A DNA stretch of 64,000 bases from Zymomonas mobilis. GTDB lineage: Bacteria > Pseudomonadota > Alphaproteobacteria > Sphingomonadales > Sphingomonadaceae. The notes below the pieces were generated by a model. That model was not told the origin of the DNA, searched no databases, and saw only the letters and a program-made list of their open reading frames with translations. Made by a program: the position numbers and the translations under genes. Shown here piece by piece: positions 25,415 through 35,139 of the stretch. Each line of letters starts with the position of its first letter. Within the stretch, counting starts at the first letter, position 1. Location: positions 1,891,001 through 1,955,000 of the forward strand of contig NZ_VFOF01000001.1 in NCBI RefSeq assembly GCF_006715975.1. The letters are read 5' to 3'.

Positions 25415-25707
25415 GATTATCACTCCTAGTTTAATTTTACTTTTTTAACCGTTTGTTCTCCTTATGTTCTCAATACTTTCCTACTTGTCCATCAATTTTC
25501 GTCGCCTAATTCCACCATTTTGAATTTTTTTGTTTAAAAATGCTAATTAATCCAGATTCGGTGAATCTGGATTAAAGACGGCTGAAATTTTTGAGAAAAT
25601 AAGTTTGAAAAGATAATAAATGCTTAATTTTGGATATATTTTGCCTTTTTTTTATAAAAATTACATTTCATCTCAAAAACTACCCGACAGGTCTTTCAGA
25701 AAAGTTA
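25415..25707. other. AT-rich gap with a perfect 12-bp inverted repeat
   Basis: No gene seen. It contains the inverted repeat at 25548-25574 described separately and several T-runs. Confidence 0.45.
25548..25574. repeat. Perfect 12-bp inverted repeat with a 3-nt loop
   Basis: TAATCCAGATTC and GAATCTGGATTA flank GGT. It lies about 130 bp upstream of the small HTH-like gene and is separate from the terminator of the TPR gene. No immediate T-run follows on either strand, so an operator is as likely as a terminator. Confidence 0.7.
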
Positions 25708-25740
25708 AAAAGCGTTAATTGAGTAACTAACGCTTTTTTC
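25708..25740 (-). terminator. Intrinsic terminator of the TPR-protein gene
   Basis: AAAAGCGTTA and TAACGCTTTT arms with T-runs on both sides, 25 bp past the stop codon of the minus-strand gene at 25766. Confidence 0.75.
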
Positions 25741-25765
25741 CTCCATAATGGACTATGTTTTAACC

Positions 25766-27634
25766 TTAGCTGACGGTCGAAGATGAGGAATTATATATCA
25801 CGTTCGGCAAAGGCGCATTTTGGCGAAGCTGGAATTTTTCAGGCAGAATACGGCCATTTTTTAAGAAGGCGCGCTCAACCGCAGGCATGGCGGACAATTT
25901 TGACCAGACCGCACGGGAATATTGAGGCCGGATATCAGGAAAGCGACCTTCTGGTTGCAACAGCTTTAAGAGAGACTCGGCCTGTGAAGGGTTATCTAAC
26001 GTTGAGATAGCCAAATTAACCGCTTCTTCGGATTTTCCAGCACAAAATAACGCTTCAATAACAGCCTGTTTGTTGTCGAGATGGCTTTGGCGCATTTCTT
26101 CCGCCATTTGATTCGCTTGCCCCCGCTGCCCTAATTTCATCATTGAACAAACAGCACTGCGCTGGAACCATGCAATGTCGGTTGGGGTCAGAGACAGACT
26201 GAGATTGGACAGCATCTTTTCGGAAAGATTACGAGATTCGTAATATCGCCCTGATTGGCCGAGCCATTCGGACAAGCGAATATCCACAGGTAAGATAGTT
26301 TGGCGACGAGTAGGGTCGAGTCGGCTCAAAGGCTGTAGCCGCCCGATGGCGCCAGATATAGCGCCGCCCCCACCCAGTGCGAAACGAGCATCAGCCGAAC
26401 GGACAATGGCCTTGATATTATTATCAGAGATATGCGGGGTGATTTTGACGGAATCACCCAGTTGCACGGCCTCTTGAAGATGACCAGCCAGAATAAAAGC
26501 GCGTATGGATTGGTTAATAAAGACCGCATTATCGGGCTGATTAGCATAAGCATTAAGCCACAGACCGGCAAATTGCCGTAAGCTATCCTGACTATGTGTG
26601 CCAAGCCGACGTTCAATTTCTGGCCAAATCACTTCATAGCGGCGGGAAATTGCCATTTCCATCAGCCGTTCAGGATCTGCAATTTCCCTTAACAGATCAG
26701 CAGCATCTTCATTCTGATGCTTTTCAAGATAAACAGTAACTGCCTGTTGGATTAAAGGATCACGGGTATCAGGCCCTTCCGCAATGCCCCAACTGCTCCG
26801 CGACAGGCCGAGAACCAATTCTTGCCAAACTGTAGGATCTTTCTGTTTTTGCGCCTGACTTAAAATCGCCTGCACCATATCGCGATCAAATCGGGCAATA
26901 CGGGCTGGATCTTTATCTGTTAGCAGCAGCAATCTTTCCGCCGCTTTGGGGAAGTTATCCTGAGAAAGGGCGATCAAGATACCAACGCTGATGACGGCAC
27001 CGTTATCAGGCTCGATAGAGACGATATCTTCATAGGTAGAGATGATTTTGCTGTCATATCCAAGGCTTGCCAAACAAGGGATGCGCAAAAGCTGGACAGA
27101 AACCCGGTCATGACCTTTCAAAGAAGGCAGTATCGGATCAAGTATGGTGAGAGAATCCGCACATTTATTCTGACGATTTAAATCTGTCGCTTGGGCAATT
27201 TTTTCCTGCAAAGCCTGTGGAGACAATGCCGTAGTGGAACTTGTTGAGGCCACAGACTCTTTTGCCAAAGAGGCGTTTTGAACAGAATTCGTTGCCGCCG
27301 TGGCAGAGCTATTCGCGTCTGAGGGAGGCGTTGATTGACTGTTAGATTTATCCTTACGGCTATTCTCGATTGGTTTTTCTATCTGGCTGTCAGAAGCGGT
27401 TGGAGAAGTTAATGCCCCCTTCTGTGCAGCGATAAAAGAGAATGATGCCGCCTGTTTTTTATCCGTAGCTGTTTTTAAAGGGCTTTCATTCTCAGTTGAG
27501 AAAGCTGGGTCAAAAATAATTTTCGATAATAAAGGCATCCTACCAGAAGCTGAGCAAGGTGTGGTCAGGGCGGGTAAAACAGTCAACATGGCCATGACGG
27601 GCATATTGCTCAAAAGTCTAGGAAAAATCGGCAT
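25766..27634 (-). CDS. Exported TPR-like repeat protein, unknown function
   Basis: A 622-residue protein with an N-terminal hydrophobic segment (MPVMAMLTVLPALTTPCSAS), a Ser/Thr/Ala-rich linker to about residue 150, then helical repeats of the TPR/Sel1 kind to the end (LNRQNKCADSLTILDPILP, IRAFILAGHLQEAVQLG, EALFCAGKSEEAVNLAI). The C-terminal region resembles the NfrA/bacteriophage-adsorption and cellulose-synthase-associated TPR proteins, but no specific motif settles this. It is likely envelope-localised. An in-frame TTG at 27637 precedes the ATG used here. Confidence 0.65.
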   Translation of the reverse strand: MPIFPRLLSNMPVMAMLTVLPALTTPCSASGRMPLLSKIIFDPAFSTENESPLKTATDKKQAASFSFIAAQKGALTSPTASDSQIEKPIENSRKDKSNSQSTPPSDANSSATAATNSVQNASLAKESVASTSSTTALSPQALQEKIAQATDLNRQNKCADSLTILDPILPSLKGHDRVSVQLLRIPCLASLGYDSKIISTYEDIVSIEPDNGAVISVGILIALSQDNFPKAAERLLLLTDKDPARIARFDRDMVQAILSQAQKQKDPTVWQELVLGLSRSSWGIAEGPDTRDPLIQQAVTVYLEKHQNEDAADLLREIADPERLMEMAISRRYEVIWPEIERRLGTHSQDSLRQFAGLWLNAYANQPDNAVFINQSIRAFILAGHLQEAVQLGDSVKITPHISDNNIKAIVRSADARFALGGGGAISGAIGRLQPLSRLDPTRRQTILPVDIRLSEWLGQSGRYYESRNLSEKMLSNLSLSLTPTDIAWFQRSAVCSMMKLGQRGQANQMAEEMRQSHLDNKQAVIEALFCAGKSEEAVNLAISTLDNPSQAESLLKLLQPEGRFPDIRPQYSRAVWSKLSAMPAVERAFLKNGRILPEKFQLRQNAPLPNVIYNSSSSTVS

Positions 27635-27851
27635 CAAGGATGCACCTCAAAATCATAACGGAATATTCACTACGGATAAAGAAAACGCTCTTAATGCATC
27701 ACAGGTTCATTCATTTTTTTCTTTTGGTAGCAAAAAATGATATCTCGCTTGCAATAAAACGCATTTTCAGGCTTTTCAGCGCAAGCCGGTTTTAAAGATA
27801 CTCTTCATAAATATCTTTATAGAAGGGGCAAACGAAATCAGGAATAAAATC

Positions 27852-29630
27852 GTGAAGCAATCGACAAAAGCGATGCCGAAAAAAAGACAGAATATTAGCC
27901 AATTACGAATGCTGTGGCAGTTTGCCAGTCGCTATCCCGCATGGATTATCGGGGCATTGCTGGCGCTTCTTCTGTCTTCAACGGCCACTATTGCGATACC
28001 GGCTGCCTTTCGGATGGTAATTGATCGCGGTTTTAGCAATAGCGGGGCGCATGATATCAATCTCTATTTCTGCTATATGCTGGGGATTATTGTTCTGTTA
28101 GCAATGGCAACAGCCGCTCGTTTTTATTGTGTTTCATGGCTGGGTGAGCGCGTCATTGCTGATATTCGGGTAACCATCAACCGCCATTTGATGAAAATGC
28201 CGCCTGCTTTTTTCGAACAAAATCGCCCGTCCGAAATTGCATCCCGTTTGACGACTGACACGACCCTGATTGACCAGATCGTTAGTTCCACCGCATCCGT
28301 TGCGCTTCGCAATCTGATTACCGGCATTGGGGGCACCCTCTATCTGTTTATGTTGGCACCTCACCTGACGGCGATGTTGCTGGCTGGTATTCCGGTTGTG
28401 GTACTGCCCATTATTTTTCTGGGACGCCGATTGCAGAAGCTATCCCGCAAAAGTCAGGATCGAATAGCGGATTTAAGCAGTTTGCTTAATGAAACTTTAG
28501 GCGCGATGAAAATTGTGCAGGCTTTTGGACAGGAAGAGCGCGAATCCGATCGTTTTGGACAGGCCGTTCATCTAACTTTTGAAACGGCAAGAAAGAGGAT
28601 TACCCTTCGCTCCTTCATGACCGCACTGGTCATTTTACTAGTCTTTACAGCGATTATCCTGATCATGTGGCGCGGAGCGCTCGATGTTGCCGCCGGTTTG
28701 GTTTCAGGCGGTACGATCGCAGCATTTGTGCTGACGGGGGGTGTTGTTGCAGGTGCCTTCGGGGCGTTGAGTGAAGTCTATGGCGATTTGCTCCGTGGTG
28801 CGGGGGCAGCTAGTCGGTTGAATGACCTGTTAGCCGAGCAGCCTATTATCCATTCGCCTAGCCACCCGCAGGCGTTGCCTCATACATCCCAAAGCCATTT
28901 AAGCTTCCGTAACGTTTCTTTCCGTTACCCATCCCGTCCCGATACAGATGCCTTAAAAGATTTTCATTTTGAATTGAAAGCTGGCGAACGGTTGGCAATT
29001 GTGGGCCCTTCTGGTGCAGGGAAAACGACTTTATTCCAGCTTATCCAACGTTTTTATGACCCGACGTCGGGCGCAATCGAGATGGAGGGTGTTGACCTAA
29101 AGCAGGCATCCTTAGAAGATATTCGCACCCATATTGCGGTCGTTCCCCAAGAAACGGTTATCTTTGCGGCCTCTGCCCGTGATAATTTGCGATATGGGCG
29201 ATGGGATGCCAGCGACGAAGAGATCTGGCAAGCGGCTCGAGCGGCCAATGCCGAAGAGTTTTTAAAAGTCCTTCCCGAAGGACTGGATAGCTTTTTAGGA
29301 GAAGGCGGCGCCCGATTGTCAGGGGGGCAGCGGCAGCGTATTGCCATTGCCCGTGCTCTTTTACGGGATGCGCCGCTATTGCTGTTGGATGAAGCCACAT
29401 CAGCACTGGATGCGGAATCGGAACAGGCCGTTCAACAGGCTTTAGAAAAATTGATGAAAGGCCGGAGTTCGATTATTATTGCCCATCGTTTGGCGACAGT
29501 GCGCCATGCGGATAGAATTATTGTCATGGATAAAGGACAGATTGTCGAAGAAGGCAACCATGATCAGCTGACCAAGCAAAATGGTCTTTATGCTCGTTTA
29601 GCACAGCTACAATTCAATGGTCAGGAATAA
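27852..29630 (+). CDS. ABC exporter, fused permease/ATPase (MsbA-like)
   Basis: A 592-residue half-transporter: six-helix ABC transmembrane domain (residues 30-320) fused to an ATPase domain. Walker A GPSGAGKTT is near 383, the Q-loop in VVPQETVIF, the signature LSGGQRQRIAIARAL near 488, and Walker B plus D-loop LLLDEATSALD near 510. It works as a homodimer in the inner membrane. Sequence type is that of MsbA/lipid-A or multidrug exporters; substrate cannot be named. A GTG start is supported by AGGAA 7 bases upstream. A 130-bp gap separates it from the following GT-C-like gene on the same strand. Confidence 0.88.
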   Translation: MKQSTKAMPKKRQNISQLRMLWQFASRYPAWIIGALLALLLSSTATIAIPAAFRMVIDRGFSNSGAHDINLYFCYMLGIIVLLAMATAARFYCVSWLGERVIADIRVTINRHLMKMPPAFFEQNRPSEIASRLTTDTTLIDQIVSSTASVALRNLITGIGGTLYLFMLAPHLTAMLLAGIPVVVLPIIFLGRRLQKLSRKSQDRIADLSSLLNETLGAMKIVQAFGQEERESDRFGQAVHLTFETARKRITLRSFMTALVILLVFTAIILIMWRGALDVAAGLVSGGTIAAFVLTGGVVAGAFGALSEVYGDLLRGAGAASRLNDLLAEQPIIHSPSHPQALPHTSQSHLSFRNVSFRYPSRPDTDALKDFHFELKAGERLAIVGPSGAGKTTLFQLIQRFYDPTSGAIEMEGVDLKQASLEDIRTHIAVVPQETVIFAASARDNLRYGRWDASDEEIWQAARAANAEEFLKVLPEGLDSFLGEGGARLSGGQRQRIAIARALLRDAPLLLLDEATSALDAESEQAVQQALEKLMKGRSSIIIAHRLATVRHADRIIVMDKGQIVEEGNHDQLTKQNGLYARLAQLQFNGQE

Positions 29631-29760
29631 GAGTAACCCGACAGTCATCAAAAATAATCCATAATATAATAACAATATCAGTCAAAATTTTTGACAAAAA
29701 ATCTATTATGGTTATTTCTAACAGGGGGCTTTTTTAAACGTAACAACTTAGAGGCGCGTT

Positions 29761-31224
29761 TTGCCTATTTTTGATAATTTTTCTTTCCGCCGCCCTTCTT
29801 TTCATTTCCTTATCACTTTAGGAATTTTGGTAGGATGGATACTTGTCTTACTTTTAATATCAGACCGAATTAGTCTGATATTCACCCATATCCCTTTTGA
29901 TTATAATGAAGGGTGGAATGCCTATCTGGGTGAACGGGCAGTCGGACTGGTAAAGGCGCCACTTTATCCCGATCCCGATGGCAGTCTTATATTTAATAAC
30001 TACCCGCCCCTTTCCTTCTACCTTGTCGGAGGGTTAGGTTATCTGATCGGGGATATGGTCTGGGCCGGCCGGATATTGTCTTTGGTTGCATGGCTTGGCA
30101 CGATGGGGCTTGTTTATCGCCTAATTTTGCAGGCCGGTGGCAATCGCTTGGGCGCCCATATCGGCATTTTGCTTTTTGCTCTTTATAGCAGTTATTTCTT
30201 TCACAGCTATATTGCCATGAATGACCCGCAATGGATGGCTCATTTTTGCATGATGCTGGGGTTATCGCTGATTATCAAAAAACAGACCACAAGCCGCGTT
30301 ATAATGGCAGCACTGTGTTTTATTACAGGCGGTCTTATCAAGCATAATCTGCTCGCCTTGCCATTGGCTGTGACAGGATGGCTTTTTCTTCGTGACAGAA
30401 AGCTAGCTATGCTTTGGCTTGCAATGGGATTGTCTGGAATCCTTATTGCGTTGGCTGGCTTTACATCGCTCTATGATAGCCATTTTATGATAGCCGATAT
30501 TCTTCATCATAAACGGGTTATTACATTCAACCGATTGCCAAGAGCTTTGGGGCGGTTGGTTATTTTTATCCCTTTAGCTATTTTAGCCTTTCCGCTCCTG
30601 ATAAAAAGCTTTCGGTCATCTGGGAATAAAACAGCTATAATGCTGGCGGCTTTCGCGCTTTTATCCTTATTTTTCGGGATTTTTGAATCTCTGGGTGAAG
30701 GCGTTTCCTATAATGCTTTTTTTGAAACCCTCATTGCTTTCAGCATTATCACGGGTTTGATATTTTCCAACCGAATGCCCAATACGCGGTCTTTTCTATT
30801 TTCCGCTGTGGCCGCTTTCTTGCCCGTGTTGGCGACGGCTGTTTTTTGTTTACCGCATATTCTGGATCACGAATATCAGCTCCAGAATGAAAAGCAGCAA
30901 TGGAATGATGTGATAACCCGCATAAGAGCGACCAAAACGCCGGTTATCTGTGACATTTCAGAAATATGTTACTGGGCAGGCAAAGACTATCGCCTTGATT
31001 TTTTTAACTATTATCAGGCGGTGAAACGGGGCGCGTCATTGGAACCTTTAAATCGGGCTATTATAACGCCGATACCAGCGACAATGGTGAAGGTAACAAT
31101 ATCAAAAAAATGCCCGACGTTTCTTCTTCTATGGCAGATGATTTTATCCCATCCTCATAAAACACAGACTCTGTCGCCTCATGTTGAAATGATAGAGATG
31201 ATCCCGCCGAAACAGAAGAATTGA
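29761..31224 (+). CDS. Polytopic GT-C-like membrane glycosyltransferase, putative
   Basis: A 487-residue protein with about ten to eleven predicted membrane helices. An acidic residue in the first external loop (FDYNEGWNAYLGERAV) is followed by NNYPPLSFYLVGGLGYLIG, the pattern of GT-C enzymes such as the PMT/ArnT (GT39, GT83) families that use polyprenyl-phosphate sugars. The C-terminal 120 residues form a soluble periplasmic part. It lacks an ATG at the right place; the TTG at 29761 has GAGG 6 bases upstream. Family is inferred from topology and motif. It may act with the upstream exporter in envelope glycan or lipid modification. Confidence 0.65.
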   Translation: MPIFDNFSFRRPSFHFLITLGILVGWILVLLLISDRISLIFTHIPFDYNEGWNAYLGERAVGLVKAPLYPDPDGSLIFNNYPPLSFYLVGGLGYLIGDMVWAGRILSLVAWLGTMGLVYRLILQAGGNRLGAHIGILLFALYSSYFFHSYIAMNDPQWMAHFCMMLGLSLIIKKQTTSRVIMAALCFITGGLIKHNLLALPLAVTGWLFLRDRKLAMLWLAMGLSGILIALAGFTSLYDSHFMIADILHHKRVITFNRLPRALGRLVIFIPLAILAFPLLIKSFRSSGNKTAIMLAAFALLSLFFGIFESLGEGVSYNAFFETLIAFSIITGLIFSNRMPNTRSFLFSAVAAFLPVLATAVFCLPHILDHEYQLQNEKQQWNDVITRIRATKTPVICDISEICYWAGKDYRLDFFNYYQAVKRGASLEPLNRAIITPIPATMVKVTISKKCPTFLLLWQMILSHPHKTQTLSPHVEMIEMIPPKQKN

Positions 31225-31304
31225 GAATGGGTAATTTTTCAGAATGCTTAGAGAGATATTCTGGCAGCGTCCTTTGATGCTGCCAGAATAAAAGATTTTT
31301 GTTT

Positions 31305-33164
31305 CTAGGAATTTTGCTCGAGCTGATTAACATCACGAACAGCGCCACGTGCCGCATTCGTCGTTAAGGCCGCATAGGCTTTCAAAGCCGAAGATACTGG
31401 ACGTTTACGATTTTGCGGTTTCCATGCCGCAGCCCCCTTCGCTTCCATTTGGGCGCGACGGCCAGCGAGAACAGCATCATCTACATCCAGATGGATAACC
31501 CGCTCAGGGATATCGATCACAATCGTATCGCCAGTTTCAACCAAAGCGATCAATCCACCTTCAGCTGCTTCTGGTGAAACATGGCCGATAGACAGACCCG
31601 AACTACCACCCGAGAAGCGACCATCTGTAATCAAGGCGCATGATTTACCAAGGCCTTTCGATTTCAGATAGCTGGTCGGATACAGCATTTCCTGCATACC
31701 AGGGCCACCTTTGGGGCCTTCGTAGCGGACAATCACGACTTCACCAGCTTCGACATCGTTACCCAGAATACCGGCAACGGCGGCTTCCTGACTTTCGTAA
31801 ACTTTGGCTTTACCGGTGAATTTCAGGATGGATTCATCCACCCCTGCGGTTTTGACGATGCAGCCTTCAGGTGCCAAATTACCAAATAAGACAGCAAGAC
31901 CACCATCGGTAGAAAAGGCATAGTCTTTTGAACGGATAACGCCTTTTTCGCGATCGGTATCCAGTTCATTGTAACGGGAAGATTGGCTAAAGGCCTGTTG
32001 CGTCGGAACCCCGCCCGGAGCAGCGCGATAGAAGAAGCGGGCGGAATCGCTGCAGCTATTACGGCTGATATCCCATTCTTCTAAGGAAGCCCCTAAGGTT
32101 GGAGAATGAATGGTAGCCAAGCTCGTATTGATCAATCCGGCGCGATCAAGCTGACCTAAAATGGCCATAACGCCCCCTGCCCGATGGACGTCTTCCATAT
32201 GGACATCATTTTTGGCGGGTGCCACCTTACATAAGCAAGGAACATGACGCGAAAGTCGATCAATATCGGCCATTGTGAAAGGCACATTGCCTTCTTGTGC
32301 GATTGCCAGCAAATGCAAGACGGTATTGGTGGAACCGCCCATTGCGATATCGAGACTCATGGCATTTTCAAAAGCGCCCAGTGTCGCAATAGAGCGCGGC
32401 AATACCGAGGCATCATCTTGTTCGTAATAACGCCGTGCCATATCGACGATTGTCCGCCCCGCTTTCAGGAAAAGCTGTTCCCGATCGCTATGGGTTGCCA
32501 ACATCGAACCGTTACCCGGTAAGGAAAGCCCCAGAGCTTCGGTCAGGCAATTCATGGAATTGGCGGTAAACATGCCCGAACAAGAACCGCAAGTGGTGCA
32601 AGCAGTCCGTTCAATGGTCGTAACTTCTTCATCAGCGTAGTGATCGTCGGCAGCAATAATCATGGCATCAACCAGATCAAGTGCGCGTTCAACGCCTTTC
32701 ACAACAGCTTTACCGGCTTCCATAGGGCCACCGGAGACAAACACAGTCGGGATATTCAGGCGCATCGACGCCATCATCATACCAGGCGTAATCTTGTCGC
32801 AGTTGGAAATACAAACCAAAGCATCAGCGCAATGGGCGTTCACCATATATTCGACGGAATCGGCAATCAATTCGCGTGAAGGCAAAGAGTAAAGCATTCC
32901 GCCATGACCCATGGCGATACCGTCATCAATAGCGATTGTATTGAATTCTTTGGCAATGCCGCCGGCTTTTTCAATTTCTCTGGCAACGAGCTGCCCCATA
33001 TCTTTTAAATGGACATGACCCGGGACAAATTGCGTGAAGCTGTTGGCGATAGCGATAATCGGTTTGCCGAAATCTTCGTCTTTAACACCGGTGGCGCGCC
33101 ATAAGCTTCTGGCACCGGCCATGTTACGACCATGAGTCGTGGTTCTGGAACGATAGGGAGGCAT
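31305..33164 (-). CDS. ilvD: Dihydroxy-acid dehydratase IlvD
   Basis: Iron-sulfur enzyme of branched-chain amino acid synthesis that dehydrates 2,3-dihydroxyisovalerate and its methyl homologue to the 2-keto acids. The 619-residue protein matches the long-form (E. coli-type) IlvD. Cluster cysteines lie in [20 protein letters not shown] near 118 and [20 protein letters not shown] near 187. The C-terminal active-site region includes [22 protein letters not shown]. The gene is divergent from a LysR-type regulator 101 bp away, which may control it. Confidence 0.96.
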   Translation of the reverse strand: MPPYRSRTTTHGRNMAGARSLWRATGVKDEDFGKPIIAIANSFTQFVPGHVHLKDMGQLVAREIEKAGGIAKEFNTIAIDDGIAMGHGGMLYSLPSRELIADSVEYMVNAHCADALVCISNCDKITPGMMMASMRLNIPTVFVSGGPMEAGKAVVKGVERALDLVDAMIIAADDHYADEEVTTIERTACTTCGSCSGMFTANSMNCLTEALGLSLPGNGSMLATHSDREQLFLKAGRTIVDMARRYYEQDDASVLPRSIATLGAFENAMSLDIAMGGSTNTVLHLLAIAQEGNVPFTMADIDRLSRHVPCLCKVAPAKNDVHMEDVHRAGGVMAILGQLDRAGLINTSLATIHSPTLGASLEEWDISRNSCSDSARFFYRAAPGGVPTQQAFSQSSRYNELDTDREKGVIRSKDYAFSTDGGLAVLFGNLAPEGCIVKTAGVDESILKFTGKAKVYESQEAAVAGILGNDVEAGEVVIVRYEGPKGGPGMQEMLYPTSYLKSKGLGKSCALITDGRFSGGSSGLSIGHVSPEAAEGGLIALVETGDTIVIDIPERVIHLDVDDAVLAGRRAQMEAKGAAAWKPQNRKRPVSSALKAYAALTTNAARGAVRDVNQLEQNS

Positions 33165-33265
33165 TATTCTTCCTGTAGAAATTTGAATAAATCTGTTTTA
33201 AGCCATCTGGAAAGCAGAGTGAAATATATTATTCTCTTCAAATAAAGTCGTAAAAAATATTAAAA

Positions 33266-34180
33266 ATGGATATTCGTCAGCTTAGACATTTTCTTGCTGT
33301 GGCTGAAAATTTGCATTTCGGAAAAGCGGCCGAGCAAATTGGCATCACACAGCCCCCGCTTAGCCAATCCATTATGGCCTTGGAAAAGGAGCTGGGCACG
33401 CCGCTTTTTCTGCGAAGCAAGCGTCATGTCTCTTTGACATCCTTTGGCCTTGAATGGCTGAATTATGTCAAAACCGCCTTGGAAGGCGTGGATGCGCTAC
33501 CTCAAATTGCAGAAAGATTGAGAGAAGGCACAAAGGGGCATCTGGATTTATCTTTTGTCAGCACGGCTGATTTTAATATCCTGCCCATATTGGTCAGGCG
33601 CTATCGTTCGCTTTATCCTGATGTCGAATTGTCCTTGAGTGAAGCGACCAGCGATATTCAAATATCGGATCTGACTAAAGGCCTTCGCCATGCAGGGATT
33701 ATTATTCCGCCAAGAAGCAGCGAATTACCGGCTGGATTATGTTATAAAAAGCTGGTTTCCGAACCGTTAATTGCGGCGGTTCCTGCGCTTTGGATTAAAG
33801 AACAGCGTTTTTCCCTGATCAATCGAAAGTTATCACCAGATTCCGTACGGGATGCGCCGCTGATTATTTTTCCGCGCCATTTTGCTCCCGCTTTTTACGA
33901 TCTGGTTATCGATTATTATCAGGCCTGTGGTGCCTATCCTAATATTGCCCAGCAAGCGATCCAGATGCAGACGATCATCAGCCTTGTTGCCGCTGGTATG
34001 GGGATTGCACTTGTTCCGAGATCGCTGCGTCATATGGCGCGCCGAGATGTCCGCTATATTGAATTACAGAAACCGGCGGCTTTTTTGGAAACAGGAATTG
34101 CTTGGCGAAAAGATGACTACACGCCGACCCTAACCCGTTTTTTAGAAGTTACCCGCGAAATGCTGGCGGTTATTTCCTGA
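33266..34180 (+). CDS. LysR-type transcriptional regulator
   Basis: A 304-residue LTTR: N-terminal winged HTH (MDIRQLRHFLAVAENLHFGK, then AAEQIGITQPPLSQSIMALE) and a C-terminal periplasmic-binding-like effector domain from about residue 90. It belongs to the BenM/CatM/HcaR-like subgroup by sequence pattern. It shares a 101-bp promoter region with ilvD; ATTTGAA at 33181-33187 and TTCAAAT at 33238-33244 are inverted, but a clear T-N11-A box is not certain. LTTRs usually regulate the divergent gene, so control of ilvD is a reasonable inference. Confidence 0.9.
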   Translation: MDIRQLRHFLAVAENLHFGKAAEQIGITQPPLSQSIMALEKELGTPLFLRSKRHVSLTSFGLEWLNYVKTALEGVDALPQIAERLREGTKGHLDLSFVSTADFNILPILVRRYRSLYPDVELSLSEATSDIQISDLTKGLRHAGIIIPPRSSELPAGLCYKKLVSEPLIAAVPALWIKEQRFSLINRKLSPDSVRDAPLIIFPRHFAPAFYDLVIDYYQACGAYPNIAQQAIQMQTIISLVAAGMGIALVPRSLRHMARRDVRYIELQKPAAFLETGIAWRKDDYTPTLTRFLEVTREMLAVIS

Positions 34181-34331
34181 AAATGTGTCGATTTTAGCCG
34201 TGATGGCGGACTTTTCAGAATAGGCCGCCGTCAAAATATCAAAAGTGCGATTGCGGATATAATGGATAAAAAAAGGTAAGCGAGGCCTGAAAAAAATAGT
34301 CCAAGAGGAAAGCTGGGCAGAAAGCAGACAT

Positions 34332-34360
34332 AAAAAAACCGCATCTAAATGCGGTCTTTA
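34332..34360 (-). terminator. Intrinsic terminator downstream of tRNA-Ala(GGC)
   Basis: ACCGCAT and ATGCGGT stem with a short loop; on the minus strand seven T follow. Placed right after the 3' end of the tRNA gene. Confidence 0.85.
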
Positions 34361-34365
34361 AAAAT

Positions 34366-34441
34366 TGGTGGAGCCGAGGGGGATCGAACCCCTGACCTTC
34401 GCAATGCCATTGCGACGCTCTCCCAGCTGAGCTACGGCCCC
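34366..34441 (-). tRNA. tRNA-Ala (anticodon GGC)
   Basis: Complete 76-nt cloverleaf on the minus strand with encoded CCA. Acceptor arms GGGGCCG / CGGCTCC; anticodon stem TCGCA / TGCGA with loop ATGGCAT, giving anticodon GGC for GCC and GCU; T-arm AGGGG-TTCGATC-CCCCT. With the CGC isoacceptor at 15385 this window holds two alanine tRNAs. Confidence 0.96.
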
Positions 34442-34524
34442 AATTTTATGCCTCTGTTTTTTAACAGGTGCGCGCTCTCTATAAACAATCTGCGCGCCCC
34501 TGCAAGTGTTAATTTTAATTTTTT

Positions 34525-34848
34525 TTAGTTATTTTCATCTTCATCGTCAGAAGTATTGACGCCGATATCTTCATTTCCACCCAAATCATCGACATCATCA
34601 TCAGGGGAAACATCATCGGTATCATCCAGATCCAGATCTGCTTCCAGATCCGTATCGTCGGATTTGCTCGAATCCTCGGTCTTTTTCTGTTCTTCAAAAG
34701 GTAAAGGCTGTTTTGATTTGAGAATCGGATCAGGATTCCATTCTGTACCGCATTCGATGCAGGTCACAGGATCTTCATTGCCGAGATCATAGAAACGGGT
34801 TCCACATTTTGGGCAAGTCCGCTTGGTGCCCCATTCAGGCTTGATCAT
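34525..34848 (-). CDS. TIGR02300 family zinc-ribbon protein
   Basis: A 107-residue protein with an N-terminal zinc ribbon (C12-x2-C15 and C30-x2-C33; KPEWGTKRTCPKCGTRFYDL) and a long acidic Asp/Glu-rich tail. This is the TIGR02300 family, nearly confined to alphaproteobacteria and of unknown function. The longer reading from 34893 is rejected because family members start with M-x-K-P-E-x-G-T-K-R, and the ATG at 34848 has GGAAGGA upstream. Divergent from aroA, an arrangement common in the class. Confidence 0.88.
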   Translation of the reverse strand: MIKPEWGTKRTCPKCGTRFYDLGNEDPVTCIECGTEWNPDPILKSKQPLPFEEQKKTEDSSKSDDTDLEADLDLDDTDDVSPDDDVDDLGGNEDIGVNTSDDEDENN

Positions 34849-35139
34849 GAACCGTCCTTCCAGAGTTTTCCGATGATTGAAAGTTTTACACAAAATTTAC
34901 GTAAAAAATAAACTGAAATGCCAAAGCAAAATAGAGTATGAGGATTTATCCTACCGGATTAGAACTGCACCAGCCTTAAAAAACAAGGCATTCAGAAATA
35001 ATCCGAACAGATGAATATCGCGCGCCTTGCCATAGCCTAGGCCACATGTCAAAAGCCAACGCCGGTTTTCTAGGCCGTTTTGTCATTTTTTTCTATATTC
35101 GGCTGTTAAGATAACATTGATACGAGATGAGATTAGCTG

